A stretch of DNA of 64,000 bases, taken from Lactobacillus johnsonii. Lineage in GTDB: Bacteria; Bacillota; Bacilli; Lactobacillales; Lactobacillaceae. The notes below the pieces were generated by a model that saw only the letters and a program-made list of their open reading frames with translations, was not told the DNA's origin and ran no database searches. Made by a program: the position numbers and the translations under genes. Numbering within the stretch: the stretch's first letter is position 1; each line of letters opens with the position of its first letter. Shown here piece by piece: positions 9,368 through 18,463 of the stretch. The stretch spans positions 62,001-126,000 of the forward strand of contig NZ_CP047409.1 in the NCBI RefSeq assembly GCF_013487865.1, read 5' to 3'.

Positions 9368-9887
9368 TGTTTGTTGGATAACGTGGATATCGGGCAGCCA
9401 CTTTTTTTAAGACAAGATTTTCCACTCTAAGTCTTTCTAATTCAGCTTCCTGCTTAAGAATTTTTTCTTCATACTTTTGCTTTTCACTAAGTTCTAACTT
9501 TTTAGTTGTCTTCTAACTCTTTTTAGGCACTTTCCTAGGCCGACCTTTCTGTTTAGGCAGCAGCCCAGCGTATCCTTCTTCATTGAACTTTTTAGCCCAA
9601 TTGTATACTTGAGAATCACTAATATTAAACTTAGCCGCTACCTTTGAAACTCCAATAGAATGTGTTAAGTAGTAGCGTACCACATTTAGCCTAAAGTCAG
9701 AAGAATAAGTAGTTTTAGTATGTTTAACAGATAAGGCAGCTAAACCTTGACACTTAGCCTTATTAACCCACCTACGAATAAGAGTCCAATGAATATTATA
9801 TTGTTTAGCTAAACCTTTTATTGAATCTTCATGATTTAAATATTTGGAAACAATTTCAATTTTTAATTCAGTCGAATATTTGGTCAT
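9354..9887 (-). pseudogene. IS3-family transposase OrfA, interrupted by a nonsense codon
   Basis: Two helix-turn-helix units (YLNHEDSIKGLAKQYNIHWTLIRRWV and the later VSKVAAKFNISDSQVYNWAKKF) are followed by GRPRK. The reading frame meets TAG at 9513-9515 but continues open with a leucine-zipper-like segment (KLELSEKQKYEEKILKQEAE) to a natural stop at 9354. The full OrfA would have about 177 residues. ATG at 9887 is chosen because GAGG precedes it by 8 nt; the earlier ATG at 9902 overlaps that site. Confidence 0.78.
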
Positions 9888-9993
9888 AAAAAAATACCTC
9901 ATAATTATTAGATTTTATGTCTAACAATTATGAGGCACTTCAAAATAGGTGGCTTTTTTGTTTTTTAGGAATATAGGATAGAAATAATAAAAA

Positions 9994-10944
9994 TTAGTAA
10001 GTAATAAGACTAGTTGAATTCATTGTTTTATCGTCTAGTTTATAAGTCTTTAATTCAAAATCATCTTCAAAATTACAGTAGTAAGTCTTGCTTCCAGAAG
10101 AGTAGCATGCAGTATAAACAGTATATTCGTCACTGCCTTGATCATTGACTACACTGCCTTTGATCATGGCAACAGACTTTAAGATGTTGAAGAATTTAGC
10201 GACGTTTGCTTTTTCACCTTTAGCCATTGGATAGTTTGCGTTTAAATAAGCAGCTTTAACAAAACGGTCGGCTGGAATGCTGTCACCAGGCAGACCTAAG
10301 CTACCAGTTCCTACGCCCCAAGGAGCAACTTTTTGACCGTTCCAGTTTTGGGCTGTAGCGTCATGTGGGTTTAAACCGGTGTAGTTACCAAGGTTAGTAA
10401 GGTGCCAGTTAAAGTCAGGGCTATTAGTTAAAACGCCAACTTTGTCATCAAAGACTTTCATTCCATATTGTTTTGAAACCTCAACAATAATGGCTTCGTC
10501 ACTATCACTAATGATCCAGTGAAGAGGGGCAACCGCAAATGATGTGTTAATAGCTTCATTTACTAAGTTAACATTCTTTAAAGCTTCCTTTACTTCACTA
10601 ACATGAGTAAAGTTTTGAGTAACCCAGAGCATAATTTCGTAAGAAGCTAAGTTGATTTTACCGTCAATAGGACCATCACTAAATTTAGCAAAATGTGGGA
10701 AGTTTAAACCTGCAATACCTAATCCATCTTCGTTATAGCAGTCAAAGTATGATGGATAGCCATCAACCACAATTCCCATTCCAATAACAGCCTTTTTAGT
10801 AGTGATGTTATCTAAGAACTTATATGGAAGAGGATAATTACGCGGCGTAATAATAACGCCTTCGCCATAATCCTGTCCAACATCTAGATTACGGCCAAAG
10901 TATAAATTTCCTTGATCATCTGTGAATCTTAAACCAGTACACAT
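9994..10944 (-). CDS. bsh: Bile salt hydrolase (choloylglycine hydrolase)
   Basis: 316 residues, Ntn-hydrolase family C59. Cytoplasmic enzyme releasing taurine or glycine from conjugated bile salts. Met-Cys-Thr-Gly at the start places the nucleophile Cys2 at the mature N-terminus. I therefore choose the ATG directly before TGT (10944), not the TTG two codons earlier, and AAGGAGG lies 10 nt upstream. Conserved catalytic residues are visible: Asp21 (GRNLD), Asn81 (AGLNFPHF), Asn174 (LTNSPDF) and Arg227 (PADRF). It is the last gene of a three-gene operon behind two MFS transporters. This matches the L. johnsonii cbsT1-cbsT2-cbsH arrangement known from the literature. The IS element lies just past its stop. 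Confidence 0.95.
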   Translation of the reverse strand: MCTGLRFTDDQGNLYFGRNLDVGQDYGEGVIITPRNYPLPYKFLDNITTKKAVIGMGIVVDGYPSYFDCYNEDGLGIAGLNFPHFAKFSDGPIDGKINLASYEIMLWVTQNFTHVSEVKEALKNVNLVNEAINTSFAVAPLHWIISDSDEAIIVEVSKQYGMKVFDDKVGVLTNSPDFNWHLTNLGNYTGLNPHDATAQNWNGQKVAPWGVGTGSLGLPGDSIPADRFVKAAYLNANYPMAKGEKANVAKFFNILKSVAMIKGSVVNDQGSDEYTVYTACYSSGSKTYYCNFEDDFELKTYKLDDKTMNSTSLITY

Positions 10945-10959
10945 TTCCAAAAAACCTCC

Positions 10960-12315
10960 TTATTTAGCATTAGCTTTTGCTGCTTGCTCTGCAATGTATT
11001 TCTTTTGGTATCTCTTAATTTGGATAACGGCAAATACTAAAATGATAAAACCAATTGCAACAAAGGCAATCATAAAGTACCAAGCGACTGTAAAGCTTGC
11101 AGCTCCTTTAATAATCCCAAAGAGTGGAGCACCAATGGCATAGCCGATTGCATAAGCTAAACCAACGTATCCAAGCATGACACCTTGATCTCTTGAACCA
11201 AAGAGGTCTTTTGCCATGAAGGCTGGGCCTGACATGTAACTAAATACAGCTAAGCCGCAAAAGATAGCATAGCCAATACCAGCAGCTTTACTAATAGATG
11301 AACCATATGGCTGGAAGCTAATAAAGATCATCATTAGAATAGATAAAATATACATACAACCAGCATAGGCCATTGATTTTGCTGTACCAAATTTATCAAA
11401 TAAGAAACCACCAGAAATATTTCCGATTAAACAACCAACACCGTACATTGATCCAACTAAACCAACATCGGTTAAAGAAAGTTTAGTGTCAAGGAAGGCC
11501 GCATAGTCTTCGTTTAATGAGGCTAAGCCTAAACCAATGATTAAGAAGCCAAGGCTGAAAATCCAGAACCATTTCATTTGTAACACTTGTTTACTAGTCC
11601 AGCCTTTAAACTCTTTAGCTTTGGCTAAAGCCTCTTCTTTCTTGCTTTCAGCTAGTTCTTCATCAGAAACGACAATTTCGTCTTTCTTAGGGGTTCTAAT
11701 GAAGCAGGCGATAATTACACCAATTACTAATAAAGCTACGGCAAAGATAAAGAATGGTGCCATAGAGGTTAAATGACCGGTCTTAGTATTACCTGTCATG
11801 TAGTGCTTTAAAATTGCTTGAGTTGCTGGCTGTAAAAAGATATTACCAATCGAACCCCCACAAAAGGCAATCCCTAAGGCAGCTCCACGTCCCTTTGCTG
11901 GGAACCAGTGGTTAATAACCCATGGAACACCTTGGCCGGAGTAAAAGGTTGAACCAACCATACAAATGATAGCGGCAATATAGAAGCCAGGTAGCTTTGT
12001 ACTAATTCCAAAAATTACGTAGGCAATAGCAGAAAGACCAATACCAATTAAATACATTAGTCGGAAGTTAGCCTTTTCTAACGCCTTACCAATAAATGGA
12101 GAAGCAACTGAAGCAAAAACCGCACCAAACGTAAAAATTAATGTGTACGATGCTAAGGTAAAGTGAAAGGTATTAACTAAAGGGTGAATAAACAAAGGCT
12201 GAATATTTTGAGCAATTCCATAAGGAATAGCTTGGGTTAACATACACAGGAAAACCATGAAGTACTTATAGCCCTTACTTACTACCTTATCTTTAGTAGC
12301 GGCATCAGTAGACAT
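10960..12315 (-). CDS. cbsT2: MFS transporter, conjugated bile salt transporter type (CbsT2-like)
   Basis: 451 residues, about 12 transmembrane segments in two halves joined by a charged loop near residues 205-235. Closely similar to the next gene upstream: long identical stretches such as SKGYKYFMVFLCMLTQAIPY show a tandem duplication. It lies 15 bp before bsh in the same transcript. By analogy with L. johnsonii CbsT proteins it would move conjugated or free bile acids across the membrane. The family also resembles oxalate/formate-type antiporters, so the transport mode is uncertain. AAGG precedes the ATG. Confidence 0.85.
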   Translation of the reverse strand: MSTDAATKDKVVSKGYKYFMVFLCMLTQAIPYGIAQNIQPLFIHPLVNTFHFTLASYTLIFTFGAVFASVASPFIGKALEKANFRLMYLIGIGLSAIAYVIFGISTKLPGFYIAAIICMVGSTFYSGQGVPWVINHWFPAKGRGAALGIAFCGGSIGNIFLQPATQAILKHYMTGNTKTGHLTSMAPFFIFAVALLVIGVIIACFIRTPKKDEIVVSDEELAESKKEEALAKAKEFKGWTSKQVLQMKWFWIFSLGFLIIGLGLASLNEDYAAFLDTKLSLTDVGLVGSMYGVGCLIGNISGGFLFDKFGTAKSMAYAGCMYILSILMMIFISFQPYGSSISKAAGIGYAIFCGLAVFSYMSGPAFMAKDLFGSRDQGVMLGYVGLAYAIGYAIGAPLFGIIKGAASFTVAWYFMIAFVAIGFIILVFAVIQIKRYQKKYIAEQAAKANAK

Positions 12316-12338
12316 GTAATTACCTTCTTTCTAACTAA

Positions 12339-13697
12339 TTATTTATCTAAAATAATATTTGGCTTGTTCACAACAATACTTTTTTGAATTTGTTTAATTT
12401 TAATAGCTGCAAAAATCAATAATATAAAACCAATTGCAACAAAGAAGATGGTGGACCACCAAGCAGTTGTAAAGCTAGTAGCACCTTTGATAACGCCAAA
12501 TAGGGGAGCTCCAATAGCAAAACCAATTGCATAGGCTAAACTAATGTAGCCTAAGTTAACTCCTTGTGCTTTGGCACCAAATAAACTCTTGGCCATGAAG
12601 GCAGGTCCAGACATGTAACTAAAGACAGATAAGCCACTTGTAACAGCCCAGCCCATACCAGCATATAAGTTAATACGATCTCCATAAGGATGTGTACTAA
12701 TTAGGATCATCATTAAAATGGCGATAATTAACATGATTCCGGCATAAGCCATGGATTTAGCGGTACCAAATTTATCAAATAGGTAACCGCCAGAAATGTT
12801 ACCAATAATACCAGCAATCCCGAAGACTGAGCCAATCATGCCGACTTCGGTTAAAGATAATTTAGTATCTAAAAAGGCTGCATAATCTTCATTTAAAGAA
12901 GCTAGCCCTAGGCCAATAATTAAAAAGCCGATACTAAAGATCCAGAACCACTTCATGTGAAGAACTTGCTTGCCGCTCCAACCCTGGAATTCATGAGCAT
13001 GCTTTTGAGCAGCTTCATGCCGATTCTTTTTAATTTCTTCGGCAGAAGCTACGTCTTCATCCTTCTTTGGCACTCTAATAAAAGCGGCAATTATTAGACC
13101 AACGACTAAAAGAGCAACCGCAAAAATATAGAATGGAGCCATGGAAGTTAAATGACCAGTCTTGGTATTACCAGTCATAAAGTGCTTCAAAATTGCCTGG
13201 GTAATAGGCTGTAAGAAAATATCTCCAATTGATCCCCCACAAAAGGCTAATCCAAGAGCAACACCGCGGCCCTTAAATGGAAACCAGTGATTGATAATCC
13301 AAGGAACACCTTGACCAGAATAAAAGGTTGAACCGACCATACAAATAATTCCGGCTAAATAGAAACCAGGTAGTTTCGTACTAATTCCAAAAATTACATA
13401 TGCTCCGGCTGAAAGGCAAATACCAATCAAGTACAAAATTTTAAAATTAACTTTCTGTAAAGCTTTACCAACCATTGGTGAAACTAGAGACCCTACGACA
13501 GCCCCAAAAGTAAAAATTAAGGTATAAGAAGCCAATGTAAAGTGAAAAGTATTAACCAGAGGGTGAACAAATAAAGGTTGGATTAATTGAGCAATTCCGT
13601 AAGGGATAGCTTGAGTTAACATACAGAGAAATACCATAAAGTATTTATAGCCTTTACTGACCACCTTGTGCCCATCGCTTGGTAGATCGTTTGACAT
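12339..13697 (-). CDS. cbsT1: MFS transporter, conjugated bile salt transporter type (CbsT1-like)
   Basis: 452 residues with 12 predicted membrane segments, the first gene of the bile operon and a paralogue of the following transporter. The two differ most in the central cytoplasmic loop (here KKDEDVASAEEIKKNRHEAA) and the C-terminal tail. The predicted role is bile acid uptake or exchange that supplies the intracellular hydrolase and removes products. Keeping two diverged copies suggests divided substrate or direction. The promoter must lie in the 195-bp spacer upstream, which also holds the palindrome at 13793. Confidence 0.85.
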   Translation of the reverse strand: MSNDLPSDGHKVVSKGYKYFMVFLCMLTQAIPYGIAQLIQPLFVHPLVNTFHFTLASYTLIFTFGAVVGSLVSPMVGKALQKVNFKILYLIGICLSAGAYVIFGISTKLPGFYLAGIICMVGSTFYSGQGVPWIINHWFPFKGRGVALGLAFCGGSIGDIFLQPITQAILKHFMTGNTKTGHLTSMAPFYIFAVALLVVGLIIAAFIRVPKKDEDVASAEEIKKNRHEAAQKHAHEFQGWSGKQVLHMKWFWIFSIGFLIIGLGLASLNEDYAAFLDTKLSLTEVGMIGSVFGIAGIIGNISGGYLFDKFGTAKSMAYAGIMLIIAILMMILISTHPYGDRINLYAGMGWAVTSGLSVFSYMSGPAFMAKSLFGAKAQGVNLGYISLAYAIGFAIGAPLFGVIKGATSFTTAWWSTIFFVAIGFILLIFAAIKIKQIQKSIVVNKPNIILDK

Positions 13698-13792
13698 CGT
13701 ATCTCTCTTCTTTCTGATAAAATACTATTAGCTTTATAAGTTATATATTATTAAACACGTGAGCTTTGACTATAGCCACTTATATTGTCGTC

Positions 13793-13802
13793 TACTTAAG
13801 TA
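13793..13802. promoter_or_regulatory. Palindrome in the bile-operon promoter region
   Basis: TACTTAAGTA is a perfect 10-bp palindrome about 95 bp upstream of cbsT1, next to an AT-rich stretch with a possible minus-strand -10 (TATAAG). A candidate regulator site only. Nothing else gene-like is visible between 13698 and 13892. Confidence 0.3.
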
Positions 13803-13892
13803 AGTAAATCAAAAATAATGACTTATTATGTTATTTAATGAATGTAATAAAAACCTGCCTAGATTTCCTAGAATAAAATGAATTACAAAAGA

Positions 13893-13943
13893 AAAAAAGA
13901 TTGATTATCTTTGCTATTAAGCATCGATATATCAATCTTTTTT
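13893..13943. terminator. Terminator of the GT8/acyltransferase operon
   Basis: AAAAAAGATTGAT (13893-13905) pairs with ATCAATCTTTTTT (13931-13943), and A/T tracts on both sides allow function in either direction. It lies just past the last gene of the minus-strand operon. Confidence 0.75.
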
Positions 13944-13998
13944 AGTTCGAACAGATAGACTTAGCGGTAGGTAGAAATTTTACATTAGGAAAGAATTA

Positions 13999-14859
13999 TT
14001 AATCTTTTACATAACCCGCAATGTCATCGTAGTTAAAATCATAGTTTAATTTCTTACCATAGGCTTTTTCATAAGCCTTTTTCTTTTGCATATAATCAAT
14101 GTCCCGCATTCTTTTAGCATTTTGATCAACTGTAAGGCGATCAACTGGGTAGATTGTCGGTAAGACGTGAAGAATATAGCGTGTCTTGTGGAATTCTTTA
14201 CTATTTTTTTCCATTTCTGGAAGATCTTGAATTTCTACAAAGCAGGAGATAATCGGTACCTTAGCCTTAGCTGCGTAGTAATAAGCACCTTTTTGAAGGG
14301 GGCGAGGTTTACGGTAGTCATACCACATTTCTTGTTCAGGGTAGATTAAGACCCAGCCCTTTTTATCAAAGACTTTCTGCAAGTGCTTTGGAAATTCTCG
14401 TCCTAAGTATTGGTAGCTTTGAACAATTGGAATAGCATTAATGTTATTCATTAAAAAGCCGAAGAAACCTGGCAATTTTAGATTGGAGTCTTCAATTACA
14501 ACATAGAGCTTTTTATGGCAGCGATTAGCTAATTTTTTAATTGGCAGGCTATCAGTTTGCTTAAAGTGATTAGTCGTTACAATTGCACCATGTTGCGGTC
14601 CTTTAGCTCTTTGTTTGTCTTTGATTTGGGTATGAGCCATTAAGACTAAAGTATCAAGATTGATAATAGTTTGGGCGATAATATTTTTAAATTTATGATT
14701 CAGCTTTTTTTGTTGCTCCCAATAATCGTTGACTAGTTTGATTCTTTCATCCTTAGTGAGGATCGGATCGCCCAATTCAACTTTAGCGTGCATTTTACCT
14801 TTTTTAACGGCTGCCTTGATATTTTCGATAACTTTCGCACGATTTTCGCCGATAATCAT
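13999..14859 (-). CDS. PlsC-like lysophospholipid acyltransferase
   Basis: 286 residues. The HX4D acyltransferase motif is in TTNHFKQTDS (about residues 96-105), and a variant of the second motif is YPEQEMWYD near residue 175, with PEQ in place of the usual PEG. It probably transfers an acyl chain from acyl-ACP or acyl-phosphate to a hydroxyl on a lipid or glycan. Last gene of the minus-strand operon, overlapping the preceding glycosyltransferase by 4 nt (ATGA), so the two are translationally coupled. The acceptor is unknown. The context of three GT8 enzymes suggests a glycolipid or wall glycan rather than ordinary phosphatidic acid synthesis. Confidence 0.8.
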   Translation of the reverse strand: MIIGENRAKVIENIKAAVKKGKMHAKVELGDPILTKDERIKLVNDYWEQQKKLNHKFKNIIAQTIINLDTLVLMAHTQIKDKQRAKGPQHGAIVTTNHFKQTDSLPIKKLANRCHKKLYVVIEDSNLKLPGFFGFLMNNINAIPIVQSYQYLGREFPKHLQKVFDKKGWVLIYPEQEMWYDYRKPRPLQKGAYYYAAKAKVPIISCFVEIQDLPEMEKNSKEFHKTRYILHVLPTIYPVDRLTVDQNAKRMRDIDYMQKKKAYEKAYGKKLNYDFNYDDIAGYVKD

Positions 14860-15806
14860 AGTTTAATCCTTTCGCCTTTAGCTTTTACATGAGCCCAATT
14901 ATTGGGATCAACGACGGTGCTATCTTCTTTTTCAAGCATATGATCTAACTTAGCTCGATCTTCACTACGCTCTTCATCAGTATAATTATCTAATTCTGCG
15001 CGTAGTTCTTCATAGAAGGGCGTTTCTTTAGCGTACTTCCAGAAGTAATCTTGGTACTGAACGTTATCAAAGTGCCATGGCTTAAAGAACAAGTTATAGT
15101 GAATTAAACCTGGATTAGGAAGGGGTTCTGTATTTTCATTAGGCATTGCATCCCAGCGAGGATCAAGATGCAAGATTCGACCATCACCAATTTCATTCAA
15201 ATAATCTTGATCTGGAGCAATACAGTCAAAATGATACTTCTCAAGCAAGTCCATAAAATGAGCAATAAAACCTTCATCTCTAAAGGCCTTAGAATTTAAG
15301 ACCAGCATTCCAGAGTTAATATACTTTTTAGGATCAAGGTCTGGGACATCTTTGATATATTTCACCATTTTATCTACATATTGAATAGAAGAATCAGTAC
15401 ATGCGCCAAATAAATTATTGCCTAATTCCGTATTGTATAGCTTAGCAATGTCATCAGTGACTACTGTATCGCTGTCAATATAGATTGCCTTATCATATTG
15501 CGGGAAAAGGTCGGGAATGAAGAGGCGGTAAAAGATCGACATTGTGAAAAAGTCAGCCCGAAGATAGTTTTCTTTTCTATCTTGGATCGGCTTTACTAAT
15601 TTCTCATCAATGTGGAAGAATTCAACGTGTACATGGTCATTACCCAAAGCTGCTAGTTGATCTTCGTGTTCTTTAGATAGATCTTGGTTTAGAAAGATAA
15701 CTGTATAGTCATTTTCTGGATTAGAATTCTTAACTAATGAATTTAAAGATACTGCAGCATATTTGGTAAAATCATCGCTAATACTATAAAAAACTGGAAT
15801 AGTCAT
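14856..15806 (-). CDS. Family 8 glycosyltransferase
   Basis: 316 residues, GT-A fold. It starts MTIPVFYSISDDFTKYAAVSL, with the metal/nucleotide-sugar motif YIDSDTVV (DSD near residue 106), then INSGMLVLNS, PDQDYLN and a late HYNLFFKPWH, all GT8 hallmarks. It would transfer glucose or galactose from a UDP-sugar with retention. It is about as long as, and strongly similar to, its upstream neighbour (15819-16769), so a duplication is likely. No membrane segment is seen; it probably works at the inner face of the membrane on a lipid or protein acceptor. Confidence 0.88.
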   Translation of the reverse strand: MTIPVFYSISDDFTKYAAVSLNSLVKNSNPENDYTVIFLNQDLSKEHEDQLAALGNDHVHVEFFHIDEKLVKPIQDRKENYLRADFFTMSIFYRLFIPDLFPQYDKAIYIDSDTVVTDDIAKLYNTELGNNLFGACTDSSIQYVDKMVKYIKDVPDLDPKKYINSGMLVLNSKAFRDEGFIAHFMDLLEKYHFDCIAPDQDYLNEIGDGRILHLDPRWDAMPNENTEPLPNPGLIHYNLFFKPWHFDNVQYQDYFWKYAKETPFYEELRAELDNYTDEERSEDRAKLDHMLEKEDSTVVDPNNWAHVKAKGERIKL

Positions 15807-15818
15807 TTTAATGCCTCT

Positions 15819-16769
15819 TTATATTTTTACGGACGTAGTCTTTTTAACTTTTGCCCAAGTTACATCTTCATTTTTAATTTCATCGACTTTTTTAATCATC
15901 CAATCAAGATCAGCGCGGGCTTTTTTACGATCTTCATCAGTAAAGCTGTCCAATTGTTCTTTTAACTCATCATAGTATGGGGATTTTTTAGCAACATCCC
16001 AGAAATATTGACCATATTGAACATCTGCAAAGTGCCATGGCTTAAAGAAAAGGTTGTAGTGAACGATTTTTGGATCTTTGATTTCATCCATATGTTCATT
16101 AGGCATTGCATCCCACTCAAGCGGTAAGTGATAGATCTTATCTTCACAAATTTCATTCATATAAGCTTGGTCAGGATCAATATTGTCAAAATGATATTTT
16201 TCAATTAATGAATAGAATTTATCAACGAATTTTTTATCTCTAAATTCTTTCATATTGAATAAAATCACACCATTATTGATGTATTTTTCTGGTGGGAAGA
16301 TGCCTTGGCATTCCTTAATATAAACTTGTAGCGGTTTAATAAATCTAATTGACATATCAGGGACACTCGCAAACATGTTATCGCCAATTTCAGTATTGTA
16401 GAGTTCAGCAATATCAGTGCAGATAATTGTGTCGGCATCTAAGTAAACGGCCTTATCATATTGCGGGAAAAGATTAGGGATAAAGAGACGGTAGAAAATA
16501 GACATGGTAAAGAATTGTGCTCGTAAATAATTTTCTTCACTATTGTGAATTGGAGCTACCATTTCATCATCGATATGGAAAATATTAACATGAACATTTT
16601 CAGTTGAAAGATCTTCGAGACTCTTTTTATGTTCATCACTAATACTTTGGACTAAAAGAGTGATTGTATAGTCCTTCTTTGGATCAACATGATCAATTAA
16701 AGACTGAATCGAAACAGCTGCGTAAGGTGTGTAATTATCACTAATTGTGTAAAAAACTGGGATAGTCAT
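15819..16769 (-). CDS. Family 8 glycosyltransferase
   Basis: 316 residues from the ATG at 16769; a TTG two codons earlier is less likely because GGAG sits 7 nt before the ATG. The DXD motif is YLDADTII and the conserved INNGVILFNMKEF, PDQAYMNE and HYNLFFKPWHF follow. Paralogous to the next gene downstream, 12 bp away. Predicted retaining UDP-sugar transferase; donor and acceptor unknown. Confidence 0.88.
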   Translation of the reverse strand: MTIPVFYTISDNYTPYAAVSIQSLIDHVDPKKDYTITLLVQSISDEHKKSLEDLSTENVHVNIFHIDDEMVAPIHNSEENYLRAQFFTMSIFYRLFIPNLFPQYDKAVYLDADTIICTDIAELYNTEIGDNMFASVPDMSIRFIKPLQVYIKECQGIFPPEKYINNGVILFNMKEFRDKKFVDKFYSLIEKYHFDNIDPDQAYMNEICEDKIYHLPLEWDAMPNEHMDEIKDPKIVHYNLFFKPWHFADVQYGQYFWDVAKKSPYYDELKEQLDSFTDEDRKKARADLDWMIKKVDEIKNEDVTWAKVKKTTSVKI

Positions 16770-16794
16770 TCTCAAACTCCATCTATATAATAAT

Positions 16795-17619
16795 TTAGCG
16801 CTGCTTTAAAAGCGGCTTAAGTTCTGTGTACTGCTTAAGTAAATCATCATATTCATGTAATTTCAAGACACTATGAACACGTTCTACATCCCAAGGTTTA
16901 ACTGTTAAAGTGTGGAAGTAGGGTTTAAAGCGAAAGCTAGTTGTAAAATGTTGGATTTTTGTATCAGGATGGAGCCGGTACTGTTCGTTGTAGCAGCGAG
17001 GAGCAATTCTTTTTTTGGTCGCAAGTTTGTTTAAGGCAGATTGGTCGGGAAGGAGCATTTTTTTATCGCTCATTTTTTCTCGAACTTTTGCAAATAATCT
17101 TGTCTTTTTAATTTCATTCATATTTAAAAGCAAAACTCCGGAGTTAAGGTAGTCAAAAGTTTTGTGGCTGTGAAGATTATGGAAGAAAAAGCGCCCCCAG
17201 AAATCTAAAACACCAACTAATTCCACATTAGTTAAGTCTTGGTTATAAAAATCACTAATATCCTTACGTACAATAATATCGTCATCTAAGTACAAGATGC
17301 GATCAGGGATTTGTGGAATTTGGTCCGCAAATAATCTCAGCATGGCATAAGGAGTGAAACGAGTCTCCATATTAGCGCGCGGAGGCTCTTTTTTGAACAA
17401 CTCAGTACAGTCAATTAATTCAGCAGTGTTGTTTGGATCTTTTTCTTTAATAATTTTTTTGATTAAGTTAAAAGCTTGTTCATTAAAAGCTTCATATCCT
17501 TCTGCCTGCATGGTTAAGATATAGAGGTGCAGGGGAGCGGAGGTATTTTTTAATAAAGATAGAGTTGCAATTAAAATACCATCTTCGGCGTGAGAGTCGC
17601 CGCAAAACATAATATTCAT
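16795..17619 (-). CDS. Family 8 glycosyltransferase, diverged paralogue
   Basis: 274 residues from ATG 17619, which follows the upstream stop by one base; GGAG of the ribosome site overlaps that stop. The DXD motif is YLDDDIIV and the family signatures LNSGVLLLNM and PDQSALN are present. The last third differs from the other two GT8 proteins (RLHPDTKIQHFTTSFRFKP). It likely adds a different sugar or uses a different acceptor in the same pathway. Translationally coupled to the acyltransferase upstream. Confidence 0.85.
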   Translation of the reverse strand: MNIMFCGDSHAEDGILIATLSLLKNTSAPLHLYILTMQAEGYEAFNEQAFNLIKKIIKEKDPNNTAELIDCTELFKKEPPRANMETRFTPYAMLRLFADQIPQIPDRILYLDDDIIVRKDISDFYNQDLTNVELVGVLDFWGRFFFHNLHSHKTFDYLNSGVLLLNMNEIKKTRLFAKVREKMSDKKMLLPDQSALNKLATKKRIAPRCYNEQYRLHPDTKIQHFTTSFRFKPYFHTLTVKPWDVERVHSVLKLHEYDDLLKQYTELKPLLKQR

Positions 17620-17620
17620 T

Positions 17621-18397
17621 TTAATCTCCAATTTCTCGTTTTTGATAGTGATAATATTGATAGCCGCTATTTTTAGAACGCTTTTTTAGTTGATCGAAGA
17701 CTTGATCATGGAGCTTTTTTTGTTGCTCTTTTTTGGTCAAGGTAGAGTCCGGGAAGAAGGGACCATCAATATAAACAGTAATTTTGGGATGCTTACCAAA
17801 TTTGCGTTTTTGATAAGTTGTCGTCATTACAAAACTTACTTTATTTGCCTGGACGGGAAAATTAAAGCTGGTTTCTGGAAATGATCGAATACCGGTATAG
17901 TAAGGCCAGACATGAGCTTCTGGATAGATTACAATATGAGCATTTTCTTTAGTTAAGGTTTTAACAGCTTTAAGTAATTTGATAGCTTGTTTAATATTTT
18001 TACCTACTGGTAATCCCCCGTAAGGTAGGAGCGTTTTTCCAATAACAGGAATTCCCCAATTTGCCTGATTAGCAATAGCATAGTAATTTTTCCAGCCAAA
18101 TAAGGTTAAAGGCATGAAGACATCGTTAACCATTTGAGTATGGTTTCCGTAAACAAAATAACCTTCATCTTTATATTTAGATAGCTTATCCCTACCTATT
18201 ACTTTGACATGCATTAGGCCATAAGTAAAAAAATAAGCAAAACCGGCAGCTAAAAATCGCATTAGATAATTAAGTGGCGTGTGTTTAATGATTTGGTAAT
18301 TATCAGGCAGGGTAAAATCTTGCCTTTTACTTTCAACAACGTCATCGGTTGTGGAATTATAGTAGATAGTATGATGTTTAGATGGTTTAGTATTCAT
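17621..18397 (-). CDS. Lysophospholipid acyltransferase family protein
   Basis: 258 residues, first gene of the five-gene minus-strand operon. The acyltransferase motif HX4D appears in GNHTQMVND and the second motif as YPEAHVWPY. A hydrophobic stretch near residues 42-62 suggests membrane attachment. It differs from the acyltransferase at the other end of the operon, so two distinct acylation steps are likely. The start is ATG at 18397. The two tRNA-Lys cassettes are encoded upstream on the same strand. Confidence 0.8.
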   Translation of the reverse strand: MNTKPSKHHTIYYNSTTDDVVESKRQDFTLPDNYQIIKHTPLNYLMRFLAAGFAYFFTYGLMHVKVIGRDKLSKYKDEGYFVYGNHTQMVNDVFMPLTLFGWKNYYAIANQANWGIPVIGKTLLPYGGLPVGKNIKQAIKLLKAVKTLTKENAHIVIYPEAHVWPYYTGIRSFPETSFNFPVQANKVSFVMTTTYQKRKFGKHPKITVYIDGPFFPDSTLTKKEQQKKLHDQVFDQLKKRSKNSGYQYYHYQKREIGD

Positions 18398-18426
18398 GAT
18401 ATTAATTATAGAAAAAATTTAGAAAC

Positions 18427-18454
18427 AAAAAAAGACACCGCAGATGCGATGTCT
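18427..18454 (-). terminator. Terminator of tRNA-Lys copy 1
   Basis: AGACACCGC / GCGATGTCT (9-bp stem, 4-nt loop) with an A7 run that reads as U7 on the minus strand. Confidence 0.85.
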
Positions 18455-18463
18455 TCAAAGATA

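Larger units (their letters stand above)
8434..9957 (-). mobile_element. IS3-family (IS150-like) insertion sequence, degraded
   Basis: Imperfect 24-bp terminal inverted repeats: AAAAGCCACC at 8434 and its partner GGTGGCTTTT ending 9957, 20 of 24 matching. The ends enclose overlapping minus-strand orfA and orfB. The ends lie in A/T runs and no clean target duplication is visible, so boundaries may be off by a few bases. A hairpin at 9900-9933 (CATAATTATTAGA / TCTAACAATTATG) covers the orfA ribosome site, as expected of a device protecting an IS from incoming transcription. orfA carries a stop codon, so the copy is probably inactive. Confidence 0.85.
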
